This document shows, one piece after another, positions 34,439 through 43,900 of a stretch of DNA of 59,828 bases. Source of the stretch: Chitinophagaceae bacterium UBA4857 (GTDB lineage Bacteria; Bacteroidota; Bacteroidia; Chitinophagales; Chitinophagaceae); contig DHEF01000013.1 of assembly GCA_002399735.1 (NCBI GenBank), positions 83,151 to 142,978 on the forward strand. The letters are read 5' to 3'. Positions within the stretch are counted from its first letter, which is position 1. Each line of letters opens with the position of its first letter. Under the pieces are notes generated by a model. The model had not been told where the DNA came from, did not search any database, and saw only the letters and a program-made list of their open reading frames with translations. The translations under genes and the position numbers were made by a program.

Positions 34439-35767
34439 TTAATCAACAACTTGATTGTTTACCAGCACATTTTGTAGTGTGAAATTTTGTACATGCGCTT
34501 TATTCAGGTTGGATTTTTCTGCTTTTACTTTCAGGTTCTGAAAAGTAAAGTTGCTTAATTTATCATGTTCGCCTGGTGCTACATCAAAAAACACCGTACA
34601 GTTTACATCTATATTTTTCAATGTAATATTATCCGAGTAGGAGATGGGGGTGTCTTTTCTTCCTTTTAAATCAAAAAACTGTTTCCAGGGTTTGGCAAAT
34701 ATTAAACTGTACGCATTGCCTGTAATATTTTCTACTGTTATAAATTCATAACGTTGGGGTGTATCAGGTCGCATTTTTAACCACAGTACTCTTTTTGCAT
34801 CATCTACCTTACAGTTGCGCATAATAATGTTGCGGTTATGTATTGCTTCACTGCCACAGGTTAATGCTGCGTGACAAAAGCCAAACTCTGTATCCTCAAT
34901 AATAATATTGGTATTAGCACCATTGTTTTTATCCGTATCTGCCCAAGGTCCTTTACCGCCTTTTAAAGCAATGGCGTCATCATTTACTGATAAATGACAT
35001 CCTCTAATAAGTACATTATTACATACATCTAAATCAATAGCATCTGTACTTGGTGCTTTAATAGGTTTTTCAGGTGATAATATGGTTAGGTTTAGCAGTT
35101 TTACATTGTTACATTGGTAATAATGGCTTGACCAAAAGCCTGCGTTCTGCAATGTAACATCCTGTAATTGTATATCATTACTCTTCCATATGAAAACTAA
35201 GCGGGGGCGTGACACTTCCAGGTTAGTGCATTGCGGATTTTCTTTTCTACGTTGCCAGAAAGCCTCCCAAAATTTTTTGCCATTACCATCTATTATTCCT
35301 TTACCTGAAATAGTAAATCTATCTACACCATAGGCGTTTACCAATGCCGGATAATAATCCAGATTCTGTCCTTCCATCCTGGAAGGCATCAAAGGGTAAT
35401 TTGCAATATCATCCGAACCTTTTAACACTCCACCTTCCGATACATATAAGTGTGTATTGGGTTTAAAGAATAACGCACCGGATAAAAAAGTACCCTTGGG
35501 TATAATAATAACACCGCCACCTTGTTTAGCCGCTTTGTCAATAATATTTTGTAAAACGACTGTCTGTAATTTATTACTGTCCTTTTTAGCGCCGTGCTGG
35601 GTTATTATAAACTGTTTACCAAGTTTGGTATAATCAACTTTTGTTGTGTCCTTAAACCAATCAGGAATAAGACTGCCATCAGGAAAACGATCTGCATTGT
35701 TATTTTGCCCGTAGGAGTAAATACTAAATATTAGTAGGCAAGAGGCTATCAGGTTTTTTACTTTCAT
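34439..35767 (-). CDS. Glycoside hydrolase family 28 (polygalacturonase-like)
   Basis: A 442-aa secreted right-handed beta-helix enzyme of GH28, acting on pectin-type polysaccharides. Signal peptide to about residue 20 (ends SYGQ). The catalytic region has STDAIDLD, NDDAIALKGG (the conserved Asp pair) and FCHAALTCGSE (position of the usual GHG His), then VLWLKM at the place of the usual RIK. The Asp residues and His remain but several positions differ from textbook polygalacturonases, so an exo-acting or rhamnogalacturonan-specific enzyme is possible. No SusCD pair or other pectinase is nearby. trxA lies 61 nt downstream. Confidence 0.87.
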   Translation of the reverse strand: MKVKNLIASCLLIFSIYSYGQNNNADRFPDGSLIPDWFKDTTKVDYTKLGKQFIITQHGAKKDSNKLQTVVLQNIIDKAAKQGGGVIIIPKGTFLSGALFFKPNTHLYVSEGGVLKGSDDIANYPLMPSRMEGQNLDYYPALVNAYGVDRFTISGKGIIDGNGKKFWEAFWQRRKENPQCTNLEVSRPRLVFIWKSNDIQLQDVTLQNAGFWSSHYYQCNNVKLLNLTILSPEKPIKAPSTDAIDLDVCNNVLIRGCHLSVNDDAIALKGGKGPWADTDKNNGANTNIIIEDTEFGFCHAALTCGSEAIHNRNIIMRNCKVDDAKRVLWLKMRPDTPQRYEFITVENITGNAYSLIFAKPWKQFFDLKGRKDTPISYSDNITLKNIDVNCTVFFDVAPGEHDKLSNFTFQNLKVKAEKSNLNKAHVQNFTLQNVLVNNQVVD

Positions 35768-36289
35768 ATAGATGGCAATTATTACAATTATAACTTTTCG
35801 GTTTAGCCGGGTAGCAATTGCATACCTTTTTATAGAGTAGCAGAAGCCGATAGTTTCGAAGATAAGTATTATTAACTGCTTAACTAACCTGTAGTGTAGG
35901 GCTAATAATCTATTGGATTTATACCTCTTTAAATCAGATTTTTATGTTGCTTGCAGTTGTAATTCTATTCATCTTTCCTTGCTATCCGGTGATTGTTTGC
36001 AACTCATTCTTTCAGTGAAAGATGAATAAGAGCCACACTTGTACTGCATAACATTATTCATCATCTTGTTATTTTGGAGTCGTTTTCAACAATCCGTATT
36101 TATTATTTTTAATAAGGGGTAAGATGCAAAATAGTATGATACATTCCAGAGTCAGCCTTCACTTTCAAAAGACCGAATCTTGGTTCTAAATTTTTGATAG
36201 GTGCTTAAAAAAGACTGTTATTCATTTTTGCTGTAAAAAAACATAGGTATAGCTAATAAAGACAGTAACAATATTTACCGGGAGTGAAA
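35768..36289. repeat. Repeat-bearing junction upstream of the island
   Basis: No gene is seen. Bases about 35950-36080 are a copy of the element at 4860-4965, sharing TTTCCTTGCTATCCGGTGAT-like, CATTCTTTCAGTGAAAGATG and ACATTATTCATCATCTTG blocks. It marks the change from ordinary chromosome to the island-like segment that follows. Confidence 0.45.
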
Positions 36290-37080
36290 ATTCAGGCAGG
36301 TCACAATTCGAAACCCGACAACGTCACCTCAAAAATTTCGTTGGCAATTACTACCCACCTATGATGATGAATACCTGTTGCGGGGCGACATTATTACTAA
36401 AGAAGCGGTAGGTTAATTCGCTAAACAAACGTTACAATCAATGTGGATGTGGAGGACCTGGAAAACTATATACAACAGTACCTGCTTCCTTAATTAATTA
36501 CCGAAAATTAAAAACCTTACATACCCGCATGAATGCGATCAATGGTTCCATACAAAAGAAATACCGTAAAGAAGATTACTTTCTTTTTTACCACCAATCA
36601 TGAACTGTTTACGTACTATGCCGAAGAATTAAATGACAGGAATCAGTCTTTATTTTAAGTAACGCCAACAAAAATACCTACTTCACGGATGATTGTAAAT
36701 CTTAGTAGACCATCGTTTCTGTGCCATGGCCAACTATAAGATTGCTAAAATGAACGCCTACCAGAAGTTGGAAAAGTATGTGCTAAATTGGCTGAAAAGC
36801 AAACATACTTCACTATTGCAACAGATTAGCCAAACAAAGGTACACTGGACCGGCTCCTAATCCGCTGCCATTGAATTAGTATAGGGCATCTTCGCCTCCG
36901 GTACCATCAATGCTGGCCTGGCCAAACTAAAAGAAATAGTATCCGTATTCGAACACAGCCTTCACCTCAGGGTCTCACCGCAATTACCAGGACCTCAAAA
37001 TGCACAAAAAAAACGCACTTCTTTTCTCTTTTAATCCGTAATAAATTGGAAAACAAAAGGGACGAGGAAGCATAGGAATG
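36290..37080 (+). pseudogene. RteC-like pseudogene
   Basis: A decayed coding stretch. In the frame of the ATG at 36726 it reads an alpha-helical segment ending KVHWTGS, a stop (TAA 36858-36860), SAAIELV, a stop (TAG 36882-36884), then GIFASGTINAGLAKLKEIV and FEHSL, followed by KKRTSFL and, after a one-base shift, LIRNKLENKRDEE-like sequence. This order matches the C-terminal half of RteC-type regulators of Bacteroidota conjugative transposons. Upstream pieces (YYPPMMMN, YRKLKTLHTRMNAINGS, YRKEDYFLFY) probably belong to its N-terminal half and lie in different frames. Multiple stops and shifts make it non-functional. Boundaries are approximate. Confidence 0.7.
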
Positions 37081-37425
37081 GAAATAATTTTTTTAATTAG
37101 TTATGTTTAATATTTAAAAATATCAAAATAGTAATTATACGTAAACCATATACCACGAATGTAGTATTTTTTAAAAATGTTGATGTGGTGACAAAAATCA
37201 ATATATAGTATAATTGTATTGATTATCAGTTAGTAACAAATGCAAAAGTAAATTATGATTTTTTTCGTACGGTGTTGCTCGTAGTTCATGCTGAATTTTG
37301 AATTGCTTGTCCATCTATCTTCGCCCCGATTTTAATAATTATCATTTTAAGATTTTAAAAAAAAAATAAGGTGATAATGTACAAGTACCATTTTATACCA
37401 TAACTAACCTAAATATCTGACTGTC
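37081..37425. other. AT-rich leader region of the Rhs locus, no gene
   Basis: Very AT-rich, with no coding character. It must hold the promoter for the exported-protein cluster. TATCTTCG at 37316-37323 differs from TAnnTTTG at one base, but no well-spaced TTG was found, so I cannot place the promoter confidently. Confidence 0.4.
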
Positions 37426-39732
37426 TTGTTGAGCCACCGTTCCATACTTTTGTGGGTACTTAGCTTTGCGTGTACCTCTCAGTTTGTGTATGCACAACAT
37501 CAGGATGACCAGTTTGCCTGGTTATCAGATACACCTGTTGTAGCATCCGGTTGTATGAGTTGGTTACAAACACAACACATTCCTGCACGCTCTCCCAATT
37601 ACCGTTTCATCAATCCATTGCCCCAACCCCAAAAAGTGTCCTTACTCAGTATTCATGGTGATGTGAGTTATGATTTTCAGTATCGTTCATTTGTAGATAC
37701 TCCTTATTACCAGAAAGATTTTTACCAGCATACTATCCAAGCCAACTTAAATGTGGTGTATAAAAACCAATATCCCATGCGGGTAGCCATTCGCCAACAC
37801 TTTAACAACTCGCCTTATTTCCGGGATATGTTTGATGTCAATGCGCAATTTAATGAGCGTATGATGACGGCTAGGGCCAAACAGTTATTGTTAGATCAGG
37901 CAGACAACTGGATGCACCATAAATTAAGCGGCTTGTATGCGAAAGCTGATTCCTTACAACTAGTGTATGAAGATTATAAAAGAAAACTCACTGCGCTGGA
38001 AGCAGAAGTAAGTAACGAAGTAAAATTTGGTGAGCTCGTCAAAGCCAAAGAACGGTTTGTAGAAAAAGAAATGCAAACATTGGAAACGGATTATAAAATG
38101 AAAGGTTTAACCGTGCCGGGTACAGAAGAATTAAAGCAACAGGTAATGAATCGTTATGATACTTTGTTGCGGAAAGGCTTATCCGTTTGGTCTTTAGATA
38201 GTATACAAAACCCTTCCTTGGCGAAGTTAAAACAGAAACAGGAACAGGTAAAGGATAAACAGGCGGATTTAAAAGCGTATGAAAAAAATATCCGACAAAC
38301 ACAAAAGACCATCACCGATTCAATAGCCGCTATAAAAAAACAGGTAAACCAGTTGCGGGATGGTACGATGCTGAAAGACTTTGTCGATAAAAACAAAGAC
38401 CTGGAAAAAGAGCTGCCCAAGGGCTGGCGTTTATTGACAGCCGTAAAAAATGTGGGCATCGGCAGAAGTTGGGTAGATTATTCTGAGCTCACCATTAAAA
38501 ATATTTCTTTGACCGGTGCACATGTGGAACTCAATCCGGGCAGGCTGTATATAGCTGTAGGTGCTGGCCGTGTCAATGCCAGGTTCCGCGATTTTGTTTT
38601 ATCGCCGCAGGGACAACAACCCAGGCAAGGTGTACATTTTATCAGGGTAGGGATGGGGCATAAAGAAAAAAGCAACCTCATTTTTACCTATTATAATGGG
38701 CGTCGTTCTTTACTCAACTTCATGACCGATACCACAGGAACGGTGACAGCGGCCTTACAAAGAGTGATGGGTGTCTCGCTGGAGAATCGTATCCGTATCG
38801 ACCGTAATAATGAGCTCACCTTAGAGATTGCCCGTTCATCTTTTGTACCCGGCGCCGGTAATACCAACAAGGAAGAGGGCATGCAGCAAATTTTTAATAT
38901 GGGTACACGCAGTAACGAAGCCTATAGCATCAAGTTGAATAGTAACTGGCCGCAGACTCAAACGAGTGTAACTGGCTTTTACCGTAAATCCGGCGAACAT
39001 TTTCAATCCTTTAACCTGCAACCGGTAAACACCGAACAGGAATCCTTTGCCATCAAAGTAAAACAATTATTCTGGCGTCAACGCATACAACTGGAAGCGG
39101 GTATAAGAAAAAATGATTTCTCCAGTCCCTATGTAAATCCGGGCTTTCAAAGCAAGACAGTCTTTAAATCTATCATGGCCAGTGTACGGGTTCCTAAGTA
39201 TCCGGTGATAACGGTAGGGTATTACCCCAGTTCGCAGTTAACCTTGCTTGATAACAATGTACTGGTAGAAAATCAATACAATACTTTAACCGGTATATTG
39301 TCGTATGCCTATAGGTTACCTAATTCAGCAATGACCACCAACCTATCTTATTTAAAGTTTTATAACAATGCAGCAGATACTTCTTTTATCTATTACAATG
39401 CTACTAACTGGGCATTGAATCATAGTATTTTTTATCGCAAGCTGCAATTGCAAATGGGTGTATCCTATGCAGCGCAATCCGGTTTAAAAGTTACCACGTT
39501 GGAACAGTCGGCCGGTTACCAATTAAAAAACTGGTTGTATCTCCAGGGAGGTTTAAAATACAACCATGTAAGTCTGAGTAAAGTATTATGGGGCGGCACT
39601 GGTGGTTTAACAGTCGATGTGCCCAAAATCGGCAGGTTGCAATTTCAGTATGAACGAAGTTATTTACCGGGTTTAAATAGAACCCTGTTACCAATGGATA
39701 TGGGACGTTTTAATTTTTACAGGTTGTTTTAA
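37426..39732 (+). CDS. Exported coiled-coil plus beta-barrel protein of the Rhs locus
   Basis: A 768-aa protein I do not recognise by name. It starts with TTG (37426, or the adjacent TTG at 37429); no ATG upstream stays open. A signal peptide ends FVYAQ (about residue 24). Residues about 150-330 are highly charged and heptad-like (KRKLTALEAEV, KERFVEKEMQTLE, KQKQEQVKDKQADL), a long coiled coil. Residues about 340-768 alternate hydrophobic and polar residues and end in RFNFYRLF with a terminal aromatic, as in outer-membrane barrels. A barrel with a periplasmic or surface coiled-coil arm is inferred. It leads the same-strand cluster that ends in the Rhs toxin and could anchor, export or display those proteins. 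Confidence 0.65.
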   Translation: MLSHRSILLWVLSFACTSQFVYAQHQDDQFAWLSDTPVVASGCMSWLQTQHIPARSPNYRFINPLPQPQKVSLLSIHGDVSYDFQYRSFVDTPYYQKDFYQHTIQANLNVVYKNQYPMRVAIRQHFNNSPYFRDMFDVNAQFNERMMTARAKQLLLDQADNWMHHKLSGLYAKADSLQLVYEDYKRKLTALEAEVSNEVKFGELVKAKERFVEKEMQTLETDYKMKGLTVPGTEELKQQVMNRYDTLLRKGLSVWSLDSIQNPSLAKLKQKQEQVKDKQADLKAYEKNIRQTQKTITDSIAAIKKQVNQLRDGTMLKDFVDKNKDLEKELPKGWRLLTAVKNVGIGRSWVDYSELTIKNISLTGAHVELNPGRLYIAVGAGRVNARFRDFVLSPQGQQPRQGVHFIRVGMGHKEKSNLIFTYYNGRRSLLNFMTDTTGTVTAALQRVMGVSLENRIRIDRNNELTLEIARSSFVPGAGNTNKEEGMQQIFNMGTRSNEAYSIKLNSNWPQTQTSVTGFYRKSGEHFQSFNLQPVNTEQESFAIKVKQLFWRQRIQLEAGIRKNDFSSPYVNPGFQSKTVFKSIMASVRVPKYPVITVGYYPSSQLTLLDNNVLVENQYNTLTGILSYAYRLPNSAMTTNLSYLKFYNNAADTSFIYYNATNWALNHSIFYRKLQLQMGVSYAAQSGLKVTTLEQSAGYQLKNWLYLQGGLKYNHVSLSKVLWGGTGGLTVDVPKIGRLQFQYERSYLPGLNRTLLPMDMGRFNFYRLF

Positions 39733-39764
39733 ATAAATGAAAAAGGAGACGTTTAGGTTACCGG

Positions 39765-39830
39765 CTGTAGTGCCCTGATGGAGCTGATGTTGCGACGCTC
39801 CGTTCAACAGCAGTAATACTATTGAGCTTT
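39765..39830 (-). repeat. Fragment of dispersed repeat inside the island
   Basis: TTGCGACGCTCCGTTCAACA followed by GCAGTAATACTATTGAGC, a minus-strand relative of the copy at 1-70. It lies in the 152-nt gap between the first two genes of the cluster, so this repeat family is also active in, or spread to, the island. Confidence 0.5.
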
Positions 39831-39884
39831 TAAGAAATACGATAATAAAATTATAGTTGACAATAAAACGACAAACTATTGCGA

Positions 39885-40991
39885 ATGAAAAATAAACTTT
39901 ACCTTTTACTACTACTGTTCCATATACTCGGAACGGGCTTGTATGCACAGGTACAAATCCAGGGCACCCTGCCTACAGTTGGACTCGTGCAAAGAAACCA
40001 GCTATGGAACCTGGTATTAATAAATGGCACCACGGGTGATATGAATGGTATGGTGGAGTTAAAATTAAGAGATCGCAGCACCGGTTTAGAACTATTAACG
40101 GCTGTTACCAATACCATAACCTTAAAAAAGGGTGCCAATACCCTAAATATCAATAGTCTTGCACCCGTACAGTACAGTTACACTGGTATGCAACCCGATA
40201 ACAGTTTGAATGGATTAATACCGGTGGGGCAGTATATAGCCTGTTATGCTTTTGTACAAATTATATCAGACTATCAGGAAACCCTGGCACAGGAATGTTT
40301 CTCCTTTGATGTAGAAGCATTAAGCCCGCCCATGTTGGTATTCCCTACTGATAGCAGTCGCTTGGATATAACACCGGCGCAATTCTCTTGGATACCACCT
40401 GCTCCCCTCAATTTATTCCAGGCATTACGTTATGAATATTTATTGGTCGAAATCAATCCCGGTCAGTTAGCCGCTGAAGCCATTCAGGAAAATCTTCCCG
40501 TGTATAACACCGGCAGTCTTAGTAATAATGTATTGAGTTACTCTGCCGCATCACCTGCTCTCCAAAAAGACAAATGGTATGCCTGGCAGGTCATCGCACG
40601 TGACGGCGATCAATACGCCGGCAAATCCGAGACTTGGGTATTTCAAATTACAAAGGCAGACAGTACGCCGGTGCCAAAAGAAAAACAGACCAGCTTCACG
40701 GTTCTGTCCTCCGATCCACAACGAACCGGGTTTGTAGTGATTGAAGATTACAATTTATATGTGAAACACTATTCTTATAAATCAGGCTATACCGGGCAGA
40801 TAACCGTACATGATCAATCTGGAACGATGGTACAGCAACAGCCACAAACCATTCAGTACGGCGACAACTATATTCAGTTGTCCCTGAAAAAAAGTATAAT
40901 AAAAGGACAAAACTATACCATGTCATTAATCGATGAAATTGGTAAACAATACAAAGTATTATTCAGCATCAACGACCAAAACCAGCAATAA
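39885..40991 (+). CDS. Exported all-beta protein with fibronectin-like segment
   Basis: A 368-aa secreted protein; signal peptide ends LYAQ (about residue 22). The ATG at 39885 was chosen over a TTG two codons upstream. Residues about 20-140 form a beta-rich domain (QIQGTLPTVGLVQRNQLWNLVL). Residues about 145-260 look like a fibronectin type III-like fold: PPMLVFPTD, FSWIPPAP, YEYLLVEI, WYAWQVIARDG, ETWVFQIT. A third beta-rich domain (about 265-368) follows. No catalytic motif is seen. Its stop overlaps the start of the next, giant gene (TAATG), so translation is coupled. A structural or adaptor role for the giant protein is inferred. Confidence 0.6.
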   Translation: MKNKLYLLLLLFHILGTGLYAQVQIQGTLPTVGLVQRNQLWNLVLINGTTGDMNGMVELKLRDRSTGLELLTAVTNTITLKKGANTLNINSLAPVQYSYTGMQPDNSLNGLIPVGQYIACYAFVQIISDYQETLAQECFSFDVEALSPPMLVFPTDSSRLDITPAQFSWIPPAPLNLFQALRYEYLLVEINPGQLAAEAIQENLPVYNTGSLSNNVLSYSAASPALQKDKWYAWQVIARDGDQYAGKSETWVFQITKADSTPVPKEKQTSFTVLSSDPQRTGFVVIEDYNLYVKHYSYKSGYTGQITVHDQSGTMVQQQPQTIQYGDNYIQLSLKKSIIKGQNYTMSLIDEIGKQYKVLFSINDQNQQ

Positions 40992-43900
40992 TGATGATCC
41001 AAAGATTAGCGGAAAAACACAACAAGGCAGTTGCCTCTCTATTGTTTCTTAGTTTTTATATCAGTCTTGTCTCTCCTTTGTACGCTGCTTCAAAGACGAG
41101 CTACGGGCCAATTGGCGTGATACCTAAAACTGAAAAAACAATCCTGAGTAATAATAACCCGTACAAAGATTTTTCAAAGGAACTCCAGCAAAATAATATC
41201 GACAGAAGTTTGTTAACAGCCAACGAAAATGCCAACAGGCCAATTGTGACTTTGGGTAATGAAATGTTACCCGAATCGGCTGATTTTATTGGCGGCCCTT
41301 CCCAGCCTGAGATGTCAGCATTTAAATCAGCAGGAACTAATGATATGGTGAACTTATTTACAGGTGACTTTAGTTATAATATTCCTCTTTTAGATGTTGG
41401 TGGTTACCCGATAAATATCTTTTATAATGGCGGCATCACGATGGAGCAGGAAGCTAGCTGGGTGGGTTTAGGTTGGAATATAAACCCAGGTACGATTAGT
41501 CGAAATATGCGCGGTGTACCCGATGATTTTGATGGAACAGAAAAAATTAAACAGACACAAACGATCAAACCTAATATCACATGGGGTGGCAGGCTTGGAG
41601 CTGATGTGGAATTAGTAGGTATAAAAGATGTTTTAGGCTTTAGTATTGGAGTCGGAATGGGGGCATCAGTCAATAATTATTTGGGGCCGGCTCTTGAAGC
41701 AGACATAAAAGGTGGCGTCAATTTTCGGGTAGCAAAGCTTGCTGGTTTTGAAAAAATGGCTGGTTCAGGTGGAAAATTAACTATGTCAGCTAGTGTTCAG
41801 GCAAATATGAGTTCGAGAAATGGTCTGACTATTAATCCTAATGTTTCTTTAGGATCCCAAATGAACATGAACAGTAACAAGTTTGGAGTAGGTGTTGGAG
41901 CATCTACCAGCTATAATTCCAGAACAGGTGTTAAGAGCCTGAATATTTATGAGCAGGCCTCAATGAGTTATGCATCAGTAAAAAAGGGTACAGAAAAAGA
42001 GCGTTCTGGAAGCATGGGAGCAGCATTATATGGTACATCAATTAGCTTCAATAAACCATCCTATATTCCAACTATGAGGATGCCTATTACTAATACGGCA
42101 AACGCCGGACAGTTTCAAATAGGTGCTGCCATGTTTGGGGGGTACGGTTCATTAGAAGTGGAAGTGTATAAACAGGAGTCAAAAATCGATAATAGCGATA
42201 CGGTACAGCGAAAACCAATGGTTGGTTTTATGTATGCACACAAAGCAAATAATAATGTGGATGCCATCATGGATTTTACCCGCTTCAACGATAAAGAGGT
42301 AACACCCAAAACCCCGATTATTTCAGTTCCGCAATATGCGTATGATATTTTTTCTATTAGTGGGGAAGGTACAGGAGGTACTATAAGGGCATATCGAAAT
42401 GATCATGGTTACGTAAGGGATAATAAAGTAAGATCAAAGGACAATAGTTTCAGTCTGGGTGTAGATGTAGGTATTCCGGGACACGTCGGCGCTAACTTAA
42501 ATACAATCCAGACGCCTACTACTTCAGGGGATTGGATACAGGGGAATAAATTGAGAACGACAATCCCATTTAGAGAAAAAACTTTGTTGGAAGAGCATGT
42601 TTATTTTAGGAATCCAGGCGAAACTAGTGTATTAAATGATGGTCAATACGATAAAATCGGTGGTACAGATTTAGTGAGATTTAAATTGGGAGGAGATGAT
42701 GCTAATCCTACCGTCGAACCTGTTTTAGAAAAGTTTGACGCAGAAGGAAAAAAGATTGGAGAAACAATTATAACGTCAGCTCTTGATGAGGATCCGAGAA
42801 AAAAGAGATCACAGGTCATCAATATGTTAACAGCTGAAGAGGCAACCTTTATAGGTCTAGATCAGAAAATAAAAAATTATTCTCCTGCTGTCATTGAAAC
42901 CGACACATTGTTGTATAGCCAATTTAACAGGATAGATGAAACTTCGGGGAAACGACCTAATCATATTTCGGAAATAAATGTGACGGAAACAGATGGTAAA
43001 AGATATGTGTATGGATTACCAGTATATAACTTGCTACAACGTGATTATACGGTGACAGTTTCAGGAAGTCCTGATGGTAATGACATTGTACAATTAGATC
43101 CTTCAGAATTAAATATTAAAGCGGACTTTCCGGAGAATCGGGACGGATATAAAATGGTTACTGAAACACCTCCATATGCTCATTCCTTTTTATTAACGGG
43201 TCTATTATCACCAGACTTCGTTGATGTAACGGGTAATGGTATTACAGAAGATGATTTGGGTACAGCGGTAAAGTTTAACTACAACAAGATGGCGCAGAAT
43301 TATAAATGGCGTACTCCGTATACCAACGCAGGTATACCACAGGCCCATTTTAATGGAGGTAATTTAAGTGAGCCCAAAGACGATAAGGGGATTTTATCTT
43401 ATGGCGAAAGAGAATCATGGTACATGCATTCTATTGAAAGTAAAAGTATGATAGCTGTTTTTCGTTTAGGCAATCGTAAAGATGGTAAAGGTGTAAAAAG
43501 TGTAATTGGTAATATAGATACAGCTGATAAATCGAACAAAAGATTAGAGCGGATTGATTTGTACAACAAATCTGATATACGGAAAAATGGCATAGATCAA
43601 GCTAAGCCTATAAAAACGGTTTGGTTTGAGTACGATTACTCACTTTGTGGAAACGCGCCAGGAAATGATGGTCTAGCAGAAATAAGGCCGGGTAGTAGTG
43701 TTAACTACAATGCTCAAAAAGGTAAACTAACTTTAAAAGGCATCTATTTTACTTATAACGGATTAGAACGAGCCCATAAAAACAGGTATGTATTTGAATA
43801 TGGCAACACGCCTAACTACGAACCTAATGCGGCCGACAGATGGGGAAACTATAAATCCAAAACTCAGAATCCACAAGGTTTAAAGAATAGTGTTTATCCA

